In this document: one piece after another, positions 9,452 to 20,109 of the stretch
Layout of the letters: each line of letters opens with the position of its first letter
How positions within the stretch are numbered: position 1 is the first letter of the stretch
Assembly: GCA_031213475.1 (NCBI GenBank)
Contig: JARUPZ010000004.1
Span: 6,790,000 to 6,853,999, forward strand
Direction: 5' to 3'
Origin: Nereocystis luetkeana
Lineage: Eukaryota > Sar > Phaeophyceae > Laminariales > Laminariaceae
Length of the DNA: 64,000 nt
Position numbers and translations under genes: made by a program
Notes under the pieces: generated by a model
Told to the model about the DNA's origin: nothing
The model's database searches: none
Seen by the model: the letters and a program-made list of their open reading frames with translations, nothing else

Positions 9452-12400
9452 CTGCCGTTCGGTTTCGTTTTGTATTGTTGTGTTTTGTTTTGTTTTGTTT
9501 CGTTTCGTTTCGTTTCGTTGCGTTCGTTCCGTTTTTTGTTGGTTTGTTCCGTTTCGTTTCGTTCCGTTTCGATTTTTTTTTGTTTCGTTTCGTTTCGTTT
9601 CGTTTCGTTTTGTTTGGTATCGTTTCGTTTTGTTTCGTTTCATTTCGTTTCGAGCGCGGGGTGTTTTTCACCACATGGCGGAGGCGGGGCGAGGGAGGGA
9701 AGGAGGGAAGGAAGGAGGACGGGAGGGAGGGAGGGAGGGAGGTAGGGAGGGAGAGGGGGGGGGGAAGGGGGGGGGGTCAAAAGTTGTACCAGCACCGTAC
9801 AAAACATCGGAAGAAAGCACTCCACAAGAAGTAAAAAAACGCAGACTCCGGCTTGGAAACAAAAAAAATATCTGTCCAAAAATGTAAGGCCCGTTAAGGT
9901 AGCGATACTCGTACGAATTATAATCTATTCCTGGCAAATACCAAACAACCGGTCTGAACATACGGTCGGTACATTTGCCCGCTTTTGTGGCCACCTTGAT
10001 GCCTTTCACCTGTCGCTGTCAGACTGGTGTACCATGATACGACTTTTTTTGGTGTTCGGGAGGGGGGAGAGCATGCGTGTATCTGGGGGGGGGGGGGCGA
10101 CAACATTAGAAGGCTGCTCCACCTTTCCCTTCCACACACACAATACATTACACGACAGTTGCGTTATCCTGACCTAGTGCTACGCCACGCCAACGCTGCA
10201 CTCCACCACACCTTTACTCCGCCCACATCCCCTGCCCCCCCCTGCAGCAACTCCCCTGCAGCAACTCCCCTCGCTTTCCCCCCTTTCCCGCTCACTACCT
10301 TCCATTGTAACACTCCACCGCATTCCCCGCTCTCTCTCTCTCTCTCTCTCTTTTTGGAGGTTGCCCACCGCTGGTGGTCAAGTTAGATCATTTGTGCGAG
10401 ATAAATAACCTTTGCTCGGCACAAGAGAATTGATCGTATCACGTAGTGCCCATCGCAAGGCGCCCAAGAGGCAAATACATAGTAAACCAACTGCTGTCCC
10501 TGGAAGTGGCTACACCGGAAATTAAATTAAATCATCGAAGCTGTCATCCATATGCAAGTCCGCCTCACAAGCGGTTCCTTAGTAGGATGCAGCTCACCCT
10601 TCACGCGACTCGCCGGACACCTTACGTTTCGCTTCGCGCTTGGTGCAAGCAATGTCTGCCTGGTCGGTGAAAACCCGACGTGCTCCGTCCCGGCAATGAA
10701 GGGACGTGAGGGTCTATGGTCATACGACTAAGGCCATGCGTGAGATCGAGTACATCTCTCCTATCGAGTACACCCCCCCCCCTCCCCCAACTCCCCTCCA
10801 CCACACCAGACAACAACCATAAACCACCAGACCACACTACCAAGTACACCGCACCATACGCATGGCTCACCATCTCCCCGGCCTGATCTGCCCCCCCCCC
10901 CGCCCCCCTATTTTATATAGGTTGGGTTGGCGTCGGTTGGCAACGACACTGTAAAACATGCCGCTCACTACGTGAGCTAGACAACCAGGGTACCGTTTTT
11001 GTTTTTTTTGGCGGTCGCCCACAGCTGGTTATCGAGTTTGATCATTTGTGCGAGGTAAAGAACCTTGACTCCGCACAAAGGCATTGATCTTATCACGTAG
11101 TGTTCAAGTTAAGGCAACCAAGAGCCAGTTACATAGTACTCCCATTGCTGTCTCTGGAAATGCCTACACCGGAAATTAAATTAACTCATTGAAGCTGTCA
11201 TCCATATGCAAGTCCGCCTCACAAGCGGGTCTTAGCAGGATGCAGCTCACCCTTCATGCGACTCGCCAGACACCTCACGGCGCTTCGCGCTTGGCGCAAG
11301 CAATGTCTGCCTGGTCGGTGAAAATCCGACATGCTCCGTCCCGGCATTGTAGGGATGCGAGGGTCTATGGTCATACGACTACGGCCATGCATGAGCTCCT
11401 ATCGAGTACACCCCCCCCCCCCCCTCCCCCCGAACTCACTCTATCTTGTCGGGGTCGCCGAGCGGAATCTGTCCGAACGCCACTCCGACCATGTCCCCGG
11501 CGTCGCACAACTCGTAGAAGATGGGCTTGTGCGGAGCCCGGTCGTCCATGCCATAGCAGCCGACGAGATTTTCGTGATAGCCGAGTCTACAAGTAGTAGG
11601 GAGTTTGTATCGAAAATGGGGGGGTATATAGAGGGAGAAGGGGTGACGGCGGGAGGGTAGGGAGGAGAGGGAAACGGGGGGGGACATAGCGGGGAAGGCG
11701 CAGGGGGCGGGGGGAGGGGGGGGGGGTAGAGAGAGCGAGAGGGGGGGCGGAGGGGGGAAGCGCGTTCGAGGTATACGATGTAGCCGTTTTTTTTTTGTAT
11801 TTCGACAGGTTTTTGCTACGATATGATACAGTATTAACATTATCACACTAGGGTGATAAGATAACATACCCCCTCGGACGATTTTCAAAAACTGGTTTTC
11901 TCGACAACGGGAGGAGGGCGTACTGAGTACGACAAGAGCGATGCGTCTATGCGACCTTCCTCGACGAGACCTTTCCAAAAAGCCACCATATTCGTTGTGT
12001 ATGCCCCTTAAGGCATGTTCGGGAGGAAAACCGGGTCTGGAATTCGTCCTAATAGTATGGTGGGTTATCTTATCACCCAGTGTGATACGGTAGAAATTTC
12101 GATACTTGCGATACATCGAACGTTTCTGAAGGCTCCGATACACCTAAAGTGTGACTACATCTAAAAGAACGTTTCGATACGATATCTGTGCAGCAACACC
12201 GTGGTAGGGCTCACCGGAGACGAGCAGCCATCTCGGAGAGCTGGCTCATCATCCCTTCGCCCTGTCACCATTCAAGCAACCGTGTTGTGGGAAACGTGGA
12301 GGGGGGGGGGGGGTGTACTCGATAAGGGTGAGGGAGGGTGAGGGGGAGGGGGTGGGGGAAGGGGAAGGGGAGGGTGGAAAGAAGGGGGTAGCGAAGGGGG

Positions 12401-14746
12401 AGGGGCAGGGGGGGGGGGGGGGGAAGTGTGAACGTTGGCGATTGCCGCTCGCGCGATCATCCTTGGGCATGTTCGACCTGCCGAAAGAGGGTCACGTCAG
12501 AGTACGTTCATACCACTCCGCAGGGTGGCCGGGGCCCCAACCCCCTCCTTGCAATAACGTGGGCGTATTACGTATCCTTCGGGAGACTCTTGACGCAGGA
12601 TGTAGCAAAATCCCGCAAGGTGTTGGCAACCTCTCGATTCGATTCGGTACGCCTTTATAGTAGTGCGCTACATTAATCAATGTCTTCACAACTTTGGTTT
12701 TTCGCCCGCATTATGCGGGGGCGGGGGGCGGGGTCCCGGCCACCTGCGTCCGAAACGAAACATGTTCACCGCCGGTATAGTGATATTTCGTACAAAGGGT
12801 GCTTAATATTTACGGAGAGGGTTGTATTTTTTTTTTTTCAAGAATTTGCTTCAAGCACGCATACCTACCGTTACGATATGTCTTACATCACCCTGGCGGG
12901 CAATATAGTCCCCGTTTTGATACTCACATCCGAGTTGAGCCGGGGGAGATGTCATCGGCCTACGTACATACCTGGTACGTAGATCGGTTAAATTGTATTG
13001 CAGGTATCGCAATTCTTTGTTGTGGTATATGCATACGTACAGCAGGAATGACTCGTTATTTTGTAGGCAGAGGGCGACCGAGGGGTTCGTCCTTGCCACG
13101 GCCGAGCCGCTGCCGCTGCTTCCTACCTACCGCTGCCGGTGGTGCTGCCGCTGCTACCGCTGCTGCCGCCAAAAATAAATATGCATCGGCCGACAGCACA
13201 CTCATGTCCGTCAAGGAACTCCCCACTCTAAAACATACAGGCAGGCACGTGAGTCTACAGAGGTGTTGGCGAGTCAAAACTAGGCATTCAACCACCATAT
13301 TTAGGCTGTTGCTCTTGCTGCTGCTGCTGCTGCTGGAAAGAAAGGTTGGAGCTACAGCAGTGTTGCACAGCACAGGGCGCAAGCCGCTATTAATAGGGGA
13401 TAGGTTTTTTAATTTCTCGACCGCGGCAAACCTCTCGCCATTTTTTTTTTTTGCTTTTTCCGGAGAACGTGTCATCTACAAGGGGGACCAAGCAGTCACA
13501 AAAAAAAACAAAAACACCAAACGATCACAATACATTTTTCAACATCGACCCCAAACATGGCAACAGCGACAAAACGGCGTATCTACAGTGACACGGGGCA
13601 GAGGACGAGAGCTCCTGGCAATCCTTTCTGTTTTTTGGTCTTTCTCCCTGGGTTTGATCGAAACAGCGGCGTGCATGCCCACAGCATATTTTCACGAAGT
13701 TTCTTTCTTATGCCTATGATTTAAATATTGTTTAAAAAAAATCAATCTAACATGCCACGTCACAGACACATCATAACTACAATAACTAACCCCCAGCATG
13801 CACCAGGTCAAAACGTTCGACAGCGAAAGTACAACAGCAACAAAATATCACAGCAGACCAAAAAAAGCGACAAAATAATCACACGGCATACATCCTCCGA
13901 CCAGGGCCACTTCGCAGGCACTCTACCCCATACAACCCACCCACCCACCCACCCGCCATCCACCCCTCCCACCTCCACCCCAACCCACCACCCCCCCACC
14001 CCCGCTCCAACGCACCCACGCACGCCCTCGCCCCCTCTACCCTACCTCGCCCCACCTCCCCCCCTTCCCCCCCCCACCCCATCCCAACCCACCCCTCCCC
14101 AACCCCCACTCTCCCACCCACCCCAACCTGCCCCAATCTCACTGCCCTCCCTGCCCCTACCCACCCTGTGCGCCAACTTGACGGCCACACACTTCCCCCG
14201 TCTCCGGCAGCGGGCCTTGATCACGGTGCCGAAGCTCCCGACGCCCAGCTGCCCCTCGACAGCCAACCGACCGGTACGTGGGTGCAAGTCCTCGGCCGTG
14301 AAAAGCAGCCCCTCCCCCTCGTCGTGCTCTCGGTGCTGCTGCCACCGCTGCTGCTGCTGCTGGTGCTGCTGCTGCTGGTGCTGCTGCTGCTGCTGGTGGT
14401 GGTGCTGCTGCTGTTGCGACTGCCGCAGTTGCGGCGGCTGCCGCGGCCGTTTGTTGTGGTTGATAATCGCCTGCCGCGCGAACCCGTTAAAGTACGTGCC
14501 CGCCTTCCAGGCTCGAACCTCCTCTTCGATACCCGGTAGTGGTGGTGGAGGCGACGCCGCCGCCGCTGGGTGGTGGCTCACGCCCGTCACGGAGGCGGCT
14601 GCTGCCGCTGCTGCCGCTCTCGCGGCTGCTGTTCTGGCTGCGGCTTTAGCTGCTGCTGCTCTCGCAGCTGCGGCGGCTATCGCCGTCGCTGCTGCTGCTG
14701 CTGTACCCGCCGCGGCTGTCGCGCCCATTGCTGCCTGTTGACCCAT
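9306..14746 (-). CDS. Protein kinase gene, four exons recovered (3' part not found)
   Basis: Minus-strand gene joined from exons 14746-14165, 12261-12215, 11586-11440 and 9451-9306, 922 nt or about 307 codons. All three introns start GT and end AG, and codon phases match at each junction (0, 2, 2). In order the product has an Ala-rich stretch, a Gln/His-rich stretch, the glycine loop GVGSFG (about residue 175), the VAVK catalytic lysine, a short helix-C exon with SEMAARLR, HENLVGCYG, the hinge ELCDAGDM, the catalytic loop HVDLKPDN and the DLG motif in GDLGLA. These are protein kinase subdomains I to VII in correct order. The usual Arg of HRD is Val and the usual Phe of DFG is Leu, so the group is uncertain and activity may be altered. 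The activation segment and the rest of the C-lobe were not found downstream (below 9306). They may lie beyond a very long intron or be lost. Family call sure; gene intactness unknown. Confidence 0.85.
9476..9655. repeat. (GTTTC)n tract in kinase intron 3
   Basis: Pentamer-based GTTTC/GTTTT repeats directly next to the kinase catalytic-loop exon acceptor. Confidence 0.9.
9684..9777. repeat. Purine-rich GGGA tract in kinase intron 3
   Basis: GGGAGGGAGGGAGG-type run grading into poly-G, with potential for G-quadruplex formation on the plus strand. Confidence 0.85.
9780..10330. other. Kinase intron 3, unassigned part
   Basis: No family matched. Includes a poly-G run (10085-10097) and CT repeats at 10330-10352. 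Confidence 0.5.
10355..10780 (+). mobile_element. Family F repeat, copy 1 (5'-truncated)
   Basis: From GGAGGTTGCCCACCGCTGGT to the poly-C run. The shared core includes GAAGCTGTCATCCATATGCA and GGTCTATGGTCATACGAC, then GGCCATGCG. Lies inside kinase intron 3. Confidence 0.75.
10909..11412 (+). mobile_element. Family F repeat, copy 2 (full length)
   Basis: About 500 bp from GGTTGGGTTGGCGTCGGTTG to GAGTACACCCCCC. Strong identity with 15131-15656. No open frame. The poly-C end takes the place of a poly-A tail. Confidence 0.8.
11440..11586 (-). CDS. Kinase exon for strands 4-5, hinge and helix D
   Basis: The acceptor is CTTGTAG and the donor GTGAGTT. It encodes LGYHENLVGCYGMDDRAPHK followed by PIFYELCDAGDM and a short stretch ending PLGDPDKIE. 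HENLV and ELCDAGDM are the conserved beta-4 and hinge signatures of kinases. The exon begins with one base and ends with two bases of split codons, which match exons 2 and 4. Confidence 0.85.
11650..11760. repeat. G-rich low-complexity tract in kinase intron 2
   Basis: GGGGAGGG-type sequence with long G runs. Confidence 0.85.
12215..12261 (-). CDS. Kinase exon for helix C (47 nt)
   Basis: A micro-exon too short for ORF finders. The acceptor reads GGTGACAG and the donor is GTGAGCC. It encodes GEGMMSQLSEMAARLR, with the last codon split 2+1 across the next intron. SE is the likely helix-C glutamate that pairs with the VAVK lysine. It fits in phase between its neighbours and supplies just the segment expected between strand 3 and HENLV. 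That match is the main reason for the call. Confidence 0.8.
12300..12425. repeat. G-rich low-complexity tract in kinase intron 1
   Basis: (GGGGGAGGGT)-like units ending in a long G run, just beyond the acceptor side of the 47-nt kinase exon. Confidence 0.85.
12430..13920. other. Kinase intron 1, unassigned part
   Basis: Mixed sequence with CTG/GCC triplet patches (13090-13165 and 13310-13335). Ala-, Gln- or Leu-rich frames come from these triplets. No supported exon besides 12215-12261. Confidence 0.5.
13925..14130. repeat. C-rich CCCACC tract in kinase intron 1
   Basis: About 200 bp of degenerate CCACCC units next to the donor of kinase exon 1. On the minus strand it reads as GGGTGG repeats. 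Confidence 0.85.
14165..14746 (-). CDS. Kinase exon with Ala/Gln-rich N-terminus and glycine loop
   Basis: Starts at the Met codon at 14746. The first 50 residues are mostly Ala, followed by SHHPAAAASPPPPLPGIEEE, then a Gln/His tract encoded by CAG and CAC repeats (14290-14410), then the N-lobe start with GQLGVGSFG and VAVKLAHR. It ends AGG before the donor GTGGGT, phase 0. The same frame stays open without a Met up to a stop near 14945, and a possible acceptor (GACAG) ends at 14921. So this may be an internal exon beginning at 14920, with the true start further upstream. Confidence 0.8.
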
Positions 14747-15130
14747 CAGTGAAACGGTGGGTGTTGTTCTTGGGGCAGTAGCCGTTGGGGTCGCGGGGGC
14801 CTGGGCGTTGGAATTTCGATGTCTTCTTCTAGCGGCGGCGGAGGCAGCGGCTGCGGCGGCTGCGTTTGCCGAGCTTGCGGTGCGGGTGGTGAACGCGGCA
14901 CCCTGGAAGAGGTGTGGGGGCTGTCGAGCGATGGGTACCGCGAATTACAAGGGACGTAGAGAGATAGAGCGATAGAGAGGGAGGGATTGATATGTTTTGT
15001 TTTCGATGAACGGGTTTGAGCGCAATCATGCCGCACGTTTTATTTGCAGCCACACGAGCTATTCATATTGCAGAAGAAAAGCACCCCAGTTCCGGCCGCT
15101 GTATGCATGCCCCCCCCCCCCCCCGCCTAC

Positions 15131-15656
15131 TATATATAGGTTGGGTTGGCGTCGGTTGGCAACGACACTGTAAAACATGCCGCTCACTACGTGAGCTAGA
15201 CAACCAGGGTATCGCTTTTTTTTTGGGCGGTCGCCCACAGCTGGTGGTCGAGTTTGATCATTTGTGCGAGGTAAATAATCTTTCTCCGCGCAGGGGGATT
15301 GATCGTATCACGTAGTGTATATGGCAAGGCACCCAGGAGGGAGTTAAATAGTACTCCCATTGCCCATAGCTGTCTCTGGAAGTGGCTACACCGGAAACTA
15401 AATTAACTCATTGAAGCTGTCATCCTTGTGCAAGTCCGCCTCACAAGCGGTTCTTAGTAGGATGCAGCTCACCCTTCTTGCGACTCGCCGGACACCTCAC
15501 GTTTCGCTTCGCGCTTGGTGCAAGTAATGTCTGCCTCGGGTCGGTGAAGTCCCGACATGCTCCGTCCCGGCATTTTAGGGATGCGAGGGTCCATGGTCAT
15601 GCGACTACGGCCATGCATGAGATCGAGTACATGTCTCCTATCGAGTACACCCCCCC
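15131..15656 (+). mobile_element. Family F repeat, copy 3 (full length)
   Basis: About 525 bp, the same orientation and boundaries as 10909-11412, ending in a poly-C run. Sits upstream of the known kinase exons. Confidence 0.8.
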
Positions 15657-15659
15657 AGA

Positions 15660-17240
15660 CCCCCCCCCGTCCCCCTTCACTCTGCGGCCACCTGTGATTG
15701 CATGCAGTATGCTTCATGCTTACATGCTTACATGCGTGCCCCTTTTTTCATCGAGGTACCGCTGCCGCCATTTCTCTGATTCTGGGCGCGGCGTCGCCTT
15801 TCCAAGATATAATATATAGTATATATATATATATATTCCTGCTCACTCACAGAGATAAATATCTCAGGCTCAATCGAGCGAACGATTCTTCTATTCTTCA
15901 TGCCGTCGGTCGCGCCCACCGCGATATGGACGCAACAAAAAAAAAGAGACAAGCGGTGAGCGATATCTTTTTATTCTGTCCCGGATTCTTTTCTCCCTCG
16001 ACGAGCAAAGCAGAGAAGAAGAACACGTGCCGCTAACTGCTGTCAGCTGTCAAGCGTGGAGAGCACATTCGCAATTATTTCTTGCTCTCCAGTACTTGCC
16101 TCGTCTGTGTGCGTAGTACGACGACACCTATATTGTAGGGGGAAAAGTTCTTTCCGATTGACTCTTTCCAAAACGATGCGTTTCGTTTCGTTTCCCTTCG
16201 TTTCGTTTCGTTTTTTTTGTTTTGTACGGGGGCACCGCGCCCGTCGTTGGTCTTTGGAGACCAGACTCTGAACGGGCTACTCGTGCGCCACTCCTAGCCT
16301 CCGACTTCGCTCGCGGCGTGGCGACACTTTGCGTGTGCTTAGTAGTATGCCTGCGCACGCAGGAGGCGCGAGGGTGGCTTCACCTCCTTTGGTAGTTTAC
16401 CACTTTTTTTTCGAGAAAACGGCTGAGAGTGGCCGCTGGGTCCGAGACGAATATGAACTACCGGCACAACCTCAGCCCTAACCCTCAGCCAATCAGGACT
16501 GGGGACGAGCGTTATTGCCTTCGTCTCGTACACAGCAGCGTACTACAGCGCTTCAGCCGCTGTCTCGAATAAGTGGGAATCCCTCTTACTGGTCGCTCGG
16601 TTGAGCCACTCCTAATGGTGGCGCGAGCCCTGTGTACGGTACGCGCTCGTACTGCGTTTGGTACCTCGACGGGTTCGTTCGCGGTATTCTGTATTTTTTT
16701 TTCCACCGACTGAATAGACTTGAGACTACATCAGTCCCTAGTTGGAAGGGGCTTTTTTTTATTGAATATTCACATTCAAACGATCATAAAATTTGGGGAC
16801 AGAGGTGGTATGCGATATCGTAACATACGATACCATATACACACCAGGTAGTACGCAGTAGGTATACCACGAAGACATTTGACCCCAAACCTGTCTGGAA
16901 ATGGAACAGAAACGGACGACAGCTTTACATAGCTCACCTACAGATGTTGCGTAAGGAACAGGAAGGAGTCTTGGTCCAGGCTGTGGTTTGCCTATTCTTT
17001 GTGTTTGGAAAGGGTGCGGTGTAAACTAAATTTAGTATAGCGAGGGTTCGGACTAGCGTATTTCCCCGTGAACCCCAACCCGGATTTCTTCTTGCTGTAG
17101 GTAGTGCCCGTTTTCTCAGCACCGATGTACGAGCAGGTGCGTTGTGCCGGGTAGGGCTGCGTGCGCTTTTGCGGTGCTGCTGTGCAGCGCAGAAAGGAGA
17201 TCGTCGCCTTGGTCGCAGAATCCAACGCGATCGACGTATT
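15660..17240. other. Intergenic stretch, nothing recognised
   Basis: Contains an (AT)n run at 15813-15835 and a (TTTCG) patch at 16180-16215. GC-rich, gene-like composition at 16230-16680, but no frame I can defend. Confidence 0.5.
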
Positions 17241-17242
17241 AA

Positions 17243-17360
17243 CCCTTATAGAACTCCAGTCCCGTTTTGGGGACACGCCACTCAAATTCCAAGTCAATTG
17301 TCCCCAATTGTCCCCAAAGTCCCCAATTGTCCCCAAAACGAGACTGCGGTCCTAAAAGGG
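17243..17360. mobile_element. MITE family A copy with expanded loop
   Basis: 118 bp. TTAA on the left, TCAA on the right. The loop carries a threefold repeat of AATTGTCCCC. Confidence 0.8.
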
Positions 17361-17364
17361 TCAA

Positions 17365-18020
17365 GTCTATGTGCTCAGCGCGCGGTTATCTACCAGGTAT
17401 CATTTTTAATTAGAAGAAATGTGGTTGGGGGGAAAATTGGCGGTTTGCACTATTAATAACAATGCTACTGCTGTGCGTCCTCGTATCGTGTGTGCAATTC
17501 TTGCAATAGGGTAATGATATCACAGGAGTATATAGCAAGATCATAACACCAGTCTAGAGTATCTTTATGCAATCATTTACAACAGCTGAAACGTTGAACG
17601 CGCCCGCACACGAGGCCCATAAAAATACTTTTTCGACTCGTACGGACGCGATCGGGCGAGGCATATATATATGTACGTAGCAAGGCCGCCAAGCGATCGT
17701 GAAAGAAGGAAGGTAATAGATGATACTCGTAGCTTATTACACTCGTATAGGCACTATAGGCTATATTATTAAATTGTTTTCCGTGCGTATGAGGTATATC
17801 TAGTGTATACCTGGTACACTGGTGTGGATGATGCATCATGCCGGTATGTACAGAGAAGGACGCGCTCCATTTCAGCTGACTTTATGCCACATTAATGGTA
17901 TGAGCCCGTCAGCCAAAAACAAAAAACCAAAAACAATACTCGTACGACCGTAGGAGTGATAAGATACACTCTGAGAATGAGCCAGCCTTATTTTCTTATT
18001 GTGACACCATCCTTGTTTGA
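17365..18020. other. Intergenic stretch, nothing recognised
   Basis: AT-rich, with two TACCWGGTA motifs (17390 and 17808). No repeat family matched. Confidence 0.5.
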
Positions 18021-18029
18021 CCTTGAGGC

Positions 18030-18235
18030 GTGGACTATTATGTACCTAACCTGGCACGTAGGATTCGCTTAGTGTGCGAGCGCTCGCCGCTGAAGACATT
18101 TTCTTAATCCGACTTTCTCATGTAGCGTCCCCCTAAAAGTGAGCCTCGTGTTCTTGTTGGCCATTCTTATGTATGCAGCGTCCCCCTGAAAGCGAGCCTT
18201 AATACAGCGGGCTCTTTCTCATCCGTGGGCCTATA
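18030..18235 (+). repeat. Family I repeat, copy 1
   Basis: GACTATTATGTA...GCTCGCCGCTGAAGACATTTTC matches 18345-18430 and 18950-19012, followed by two GCGTCCCCCTNAAAGNGAGCC units. Compared with the sister copies it carries an extra CCTAACCTGGCACGTA after ATGTA. Confidence 0.55.
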
Positions 18236-18339
18236 CTGTATATACTGTATGCCTGGTATACAGTACACGACAGCAGTCAAGAATCTTCTACTCCAGCTAA
18301 GGCTCGCGGCTTGTTGTGACGTCGACGCTGAGCGCAGGT

Positions 18340-18430
18340 TCTCGAAGGCTACTATGTAGGGTTCAGAGTGGCGTTCTCGCTGGGCACAAGTGCTCAGCTG
18401 TAAGCTCTTACTTATATAAAAACAATTTTC
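18340..18430 (+). repeat. Family I repeat, copy 2
   Basis: GGCTACTATGTAGGGTTCAG and the following 60 bp match the other family I copies. Uninterrupted at ATGTAGG. Confidence 0.5.
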
Positions 18431-18818
18431 TCAGCCGGGAATTGTTATCTACGTGGTTCTCAACACACGTTGCGCATTGCTGCATGGGAGGGGTGGTCAA
18501 AATCGCGACCTCTTTCACGCACGGCAGGTCTCTCGAGCATTCCGGATGCAAGCTCCTTCGACACCGGATGCAAGCTCCTTTGCCACTTACTTGGTGCCTA
18601 GGCTGGTCGGTACTCGTATACTTGCTGTACCGGTACAGACCAGGCATATGCTCGGTTAGACAGAATCGATACGTAGTGCGGTAGTGTGCGTTACTTTTTT
18701 TTCTTGGTTGCTTCCTTTTTTCGGGTGCGAAGTGACTGCATACAACAACAGTAGTCGTACGTACGGGTTCGGCAACAAGAAACGCGTAATCTGACCAAGC
18801 CCGAGCCTCAGAATCGTA

Positions 18819-18925
18819 TTAGGACGAAATATTGCTAGTAAAAATGGTTAAATATATACCAGGTACCAGGTACCTGGTAGGTTTTTATGTATACCATTGG
18901 TCCTATTAACTATGGTCCCCCGTAA
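18819..18925. mobile_element. MITE family B copy with micro-insertion
   Basis: Right tip CTATGGTCCCCCGTAA is intact; left tip lost. At 18859-18879 it carries 21 extra bases made of three TACCWGGTA motifs, where the consensus has only TA. Confidence 0.7.
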
Positions 18926-18949
18926 TAACTCATCCCGTGCTCAACCGTG

Positions 18950-19012
18950 AGCGCTGACTACTATGTAGGCTTTAGTGTGGCCCTCGCCGCTCAGCACGTT
19001 TTCTCAAGCCTC
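18950..19012 (+). repeat. Family I repeat, copy 3
   Basis: GACTACTATGTAGGCTTTAG then GCTCAGCACGTTTTCTCAAG. A further GCGTCCCCCCTACC unit lies at 19166. Confidence 0.5.
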
Positions 19013-19017
19013 TATTA

Positions 19018-19107
19018 TTACGGGGGTCCATAGTAAATAGGACCTACGGTACACACAAAAACCTATATATTTACCTGTTCTTACTAACAAAATTTGGTCC
19101 TATTTAC
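19018..19107. mobile_element. MITE family B copy, right end lost
   Basis: TTACGGGGGTCCATAGTAAA through TTTGGTCCTATTTAC. A decayed family A copy (19107-19155) begins where the right arm should be. Confidence 0.65.
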
Positions 19108-19497
19108 TGCAGTCCCGTTTCGGTGAGAAACTACTTAGAATTTGAGTGCAGTCCTGTTTTCAATAGCGTCCCCCCTACCAAAGTGAGCCAAAAAAAGTTC
19201 TGATGATGAGTACTCGTACCCACTCGTAGTCTCTTTCTTGTCAGTGGGCATATAGTGCTGTAGTACTCGTTAAGCAGCAGCGTCTACAGGGTAGACCACT
19301 ATTAATAGACCTACACACTACTTTGTGCTAGAACCGAATACCAGGTATCATACGAGTAGAGCAGTAGAGTACCCGGTGCTGGTGGTTCTTAGAACTACCA
19401 GGTACCCCCCGGGGCTCGGGGACGATATGACCAGCAGGTAAAAAGGCGGTATCGTTCGTATACGGAGCTGGTTCGTGGGGCGTTTTGTCGCCCTTTT

Positions 19498-19581
19498 TTT
19501 TGAACCGCAGTCCCGTTTTGGGGACAAACTACTTCAAAATTGACTAGTTTGCCCCCAGAACGGGACTGCGGTTCTGAAAGG
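19498..19581. mobile_element. MITE family A copy
   Basis: Arms GAACCGCAGTCCCGTTTTGG and CCAGAACGGGACTGCGGTTC are near perfect. Flanking TTAA lost. Confidence 0.75.
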
Positions 19582-19804
19582 GGGAACATCTTTTTTACTA
19601 CTGGTATGTGTGTGTGTGCTCGTACGGGTGTAAGCTCGCAATGATTCTGATAATGTACGTCAAAACAGACCGTCTCCTCTGCTGTTCAGGCAGATAAAGA
19701 GCAAAGCGCGTGCCTGGGGTAGGCTACGAAAGGTACAGCTCAGCTATATACATGGTACCAGGTAGGTACACAGCAAGCAGTAGGGTGTGGCTTACTGCTT
19801 AGAG

Positions 19805-20109
19805 CTACTGCTGTAGCAGCTCTCGGTGTACGCGCAGCGGTGTGGTCGAGTTGAAGATAAACTTGCCGGAGCGAGAGACGAGAGCGCGGCCGGTGGCCGG
19901 CCGCCCGTCCTCGCAATCGTGCCCAATCTCGGTCACGACGGCCGCCGTCTAAGAATACTGATACTACTAAACTATCCGGCACCCCTTCTTCTATTCCAAT
20001 ATCATAACGCGAGCGTGTTGATGACTGCTACTTACCCACGCGCAAGTATTATGCCTTTCGGCATGACTGACGCTCTCACCTGCCGTCTCGGGTCGGTAGC
20101 TTCGGCCAT
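19805..20109 (-). CDS. Small two-exon gene, 57 aa, unknown function
   Basis: Exon 1 (20109-20080) reads MAEATDPRRQ and ends at a strong donor, CAG|GTGAGAG. The 131-bp intron ends TTCTTAG. Exon 2 (19948-19805) continues in phase 0 for 47 codons to TAG and contains TEIGHDCEDGRPATGRALVS and GKFIFNSTTPLRVH. Codon use is GC-rich in the third position, unlike the surrounding repeats but like the kinase exons. The ATG context (ACGATGG) is reasonable. Further 5' exons are possible because CTG/GCC-repeat-rich sequence lies upstream to 20280. I do not recognise the protein. It could also be the last two exons of a longer gene. Confidence 0.4.

Noticed and set aside
9668-9879. Pro/Leu-rich minus-strand frames in the GGGA tract
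   Set aside because: Low-complexity translation within kinase intron 3.
14747-15036. Pro-rich minus frame upstream of the kinase Met as a separate gene
   Set aside because: A different frame of the same stretch is open and Ala-rich in continuity with the kinase exon; the Pro-rich frame ends in a stop before the exon.
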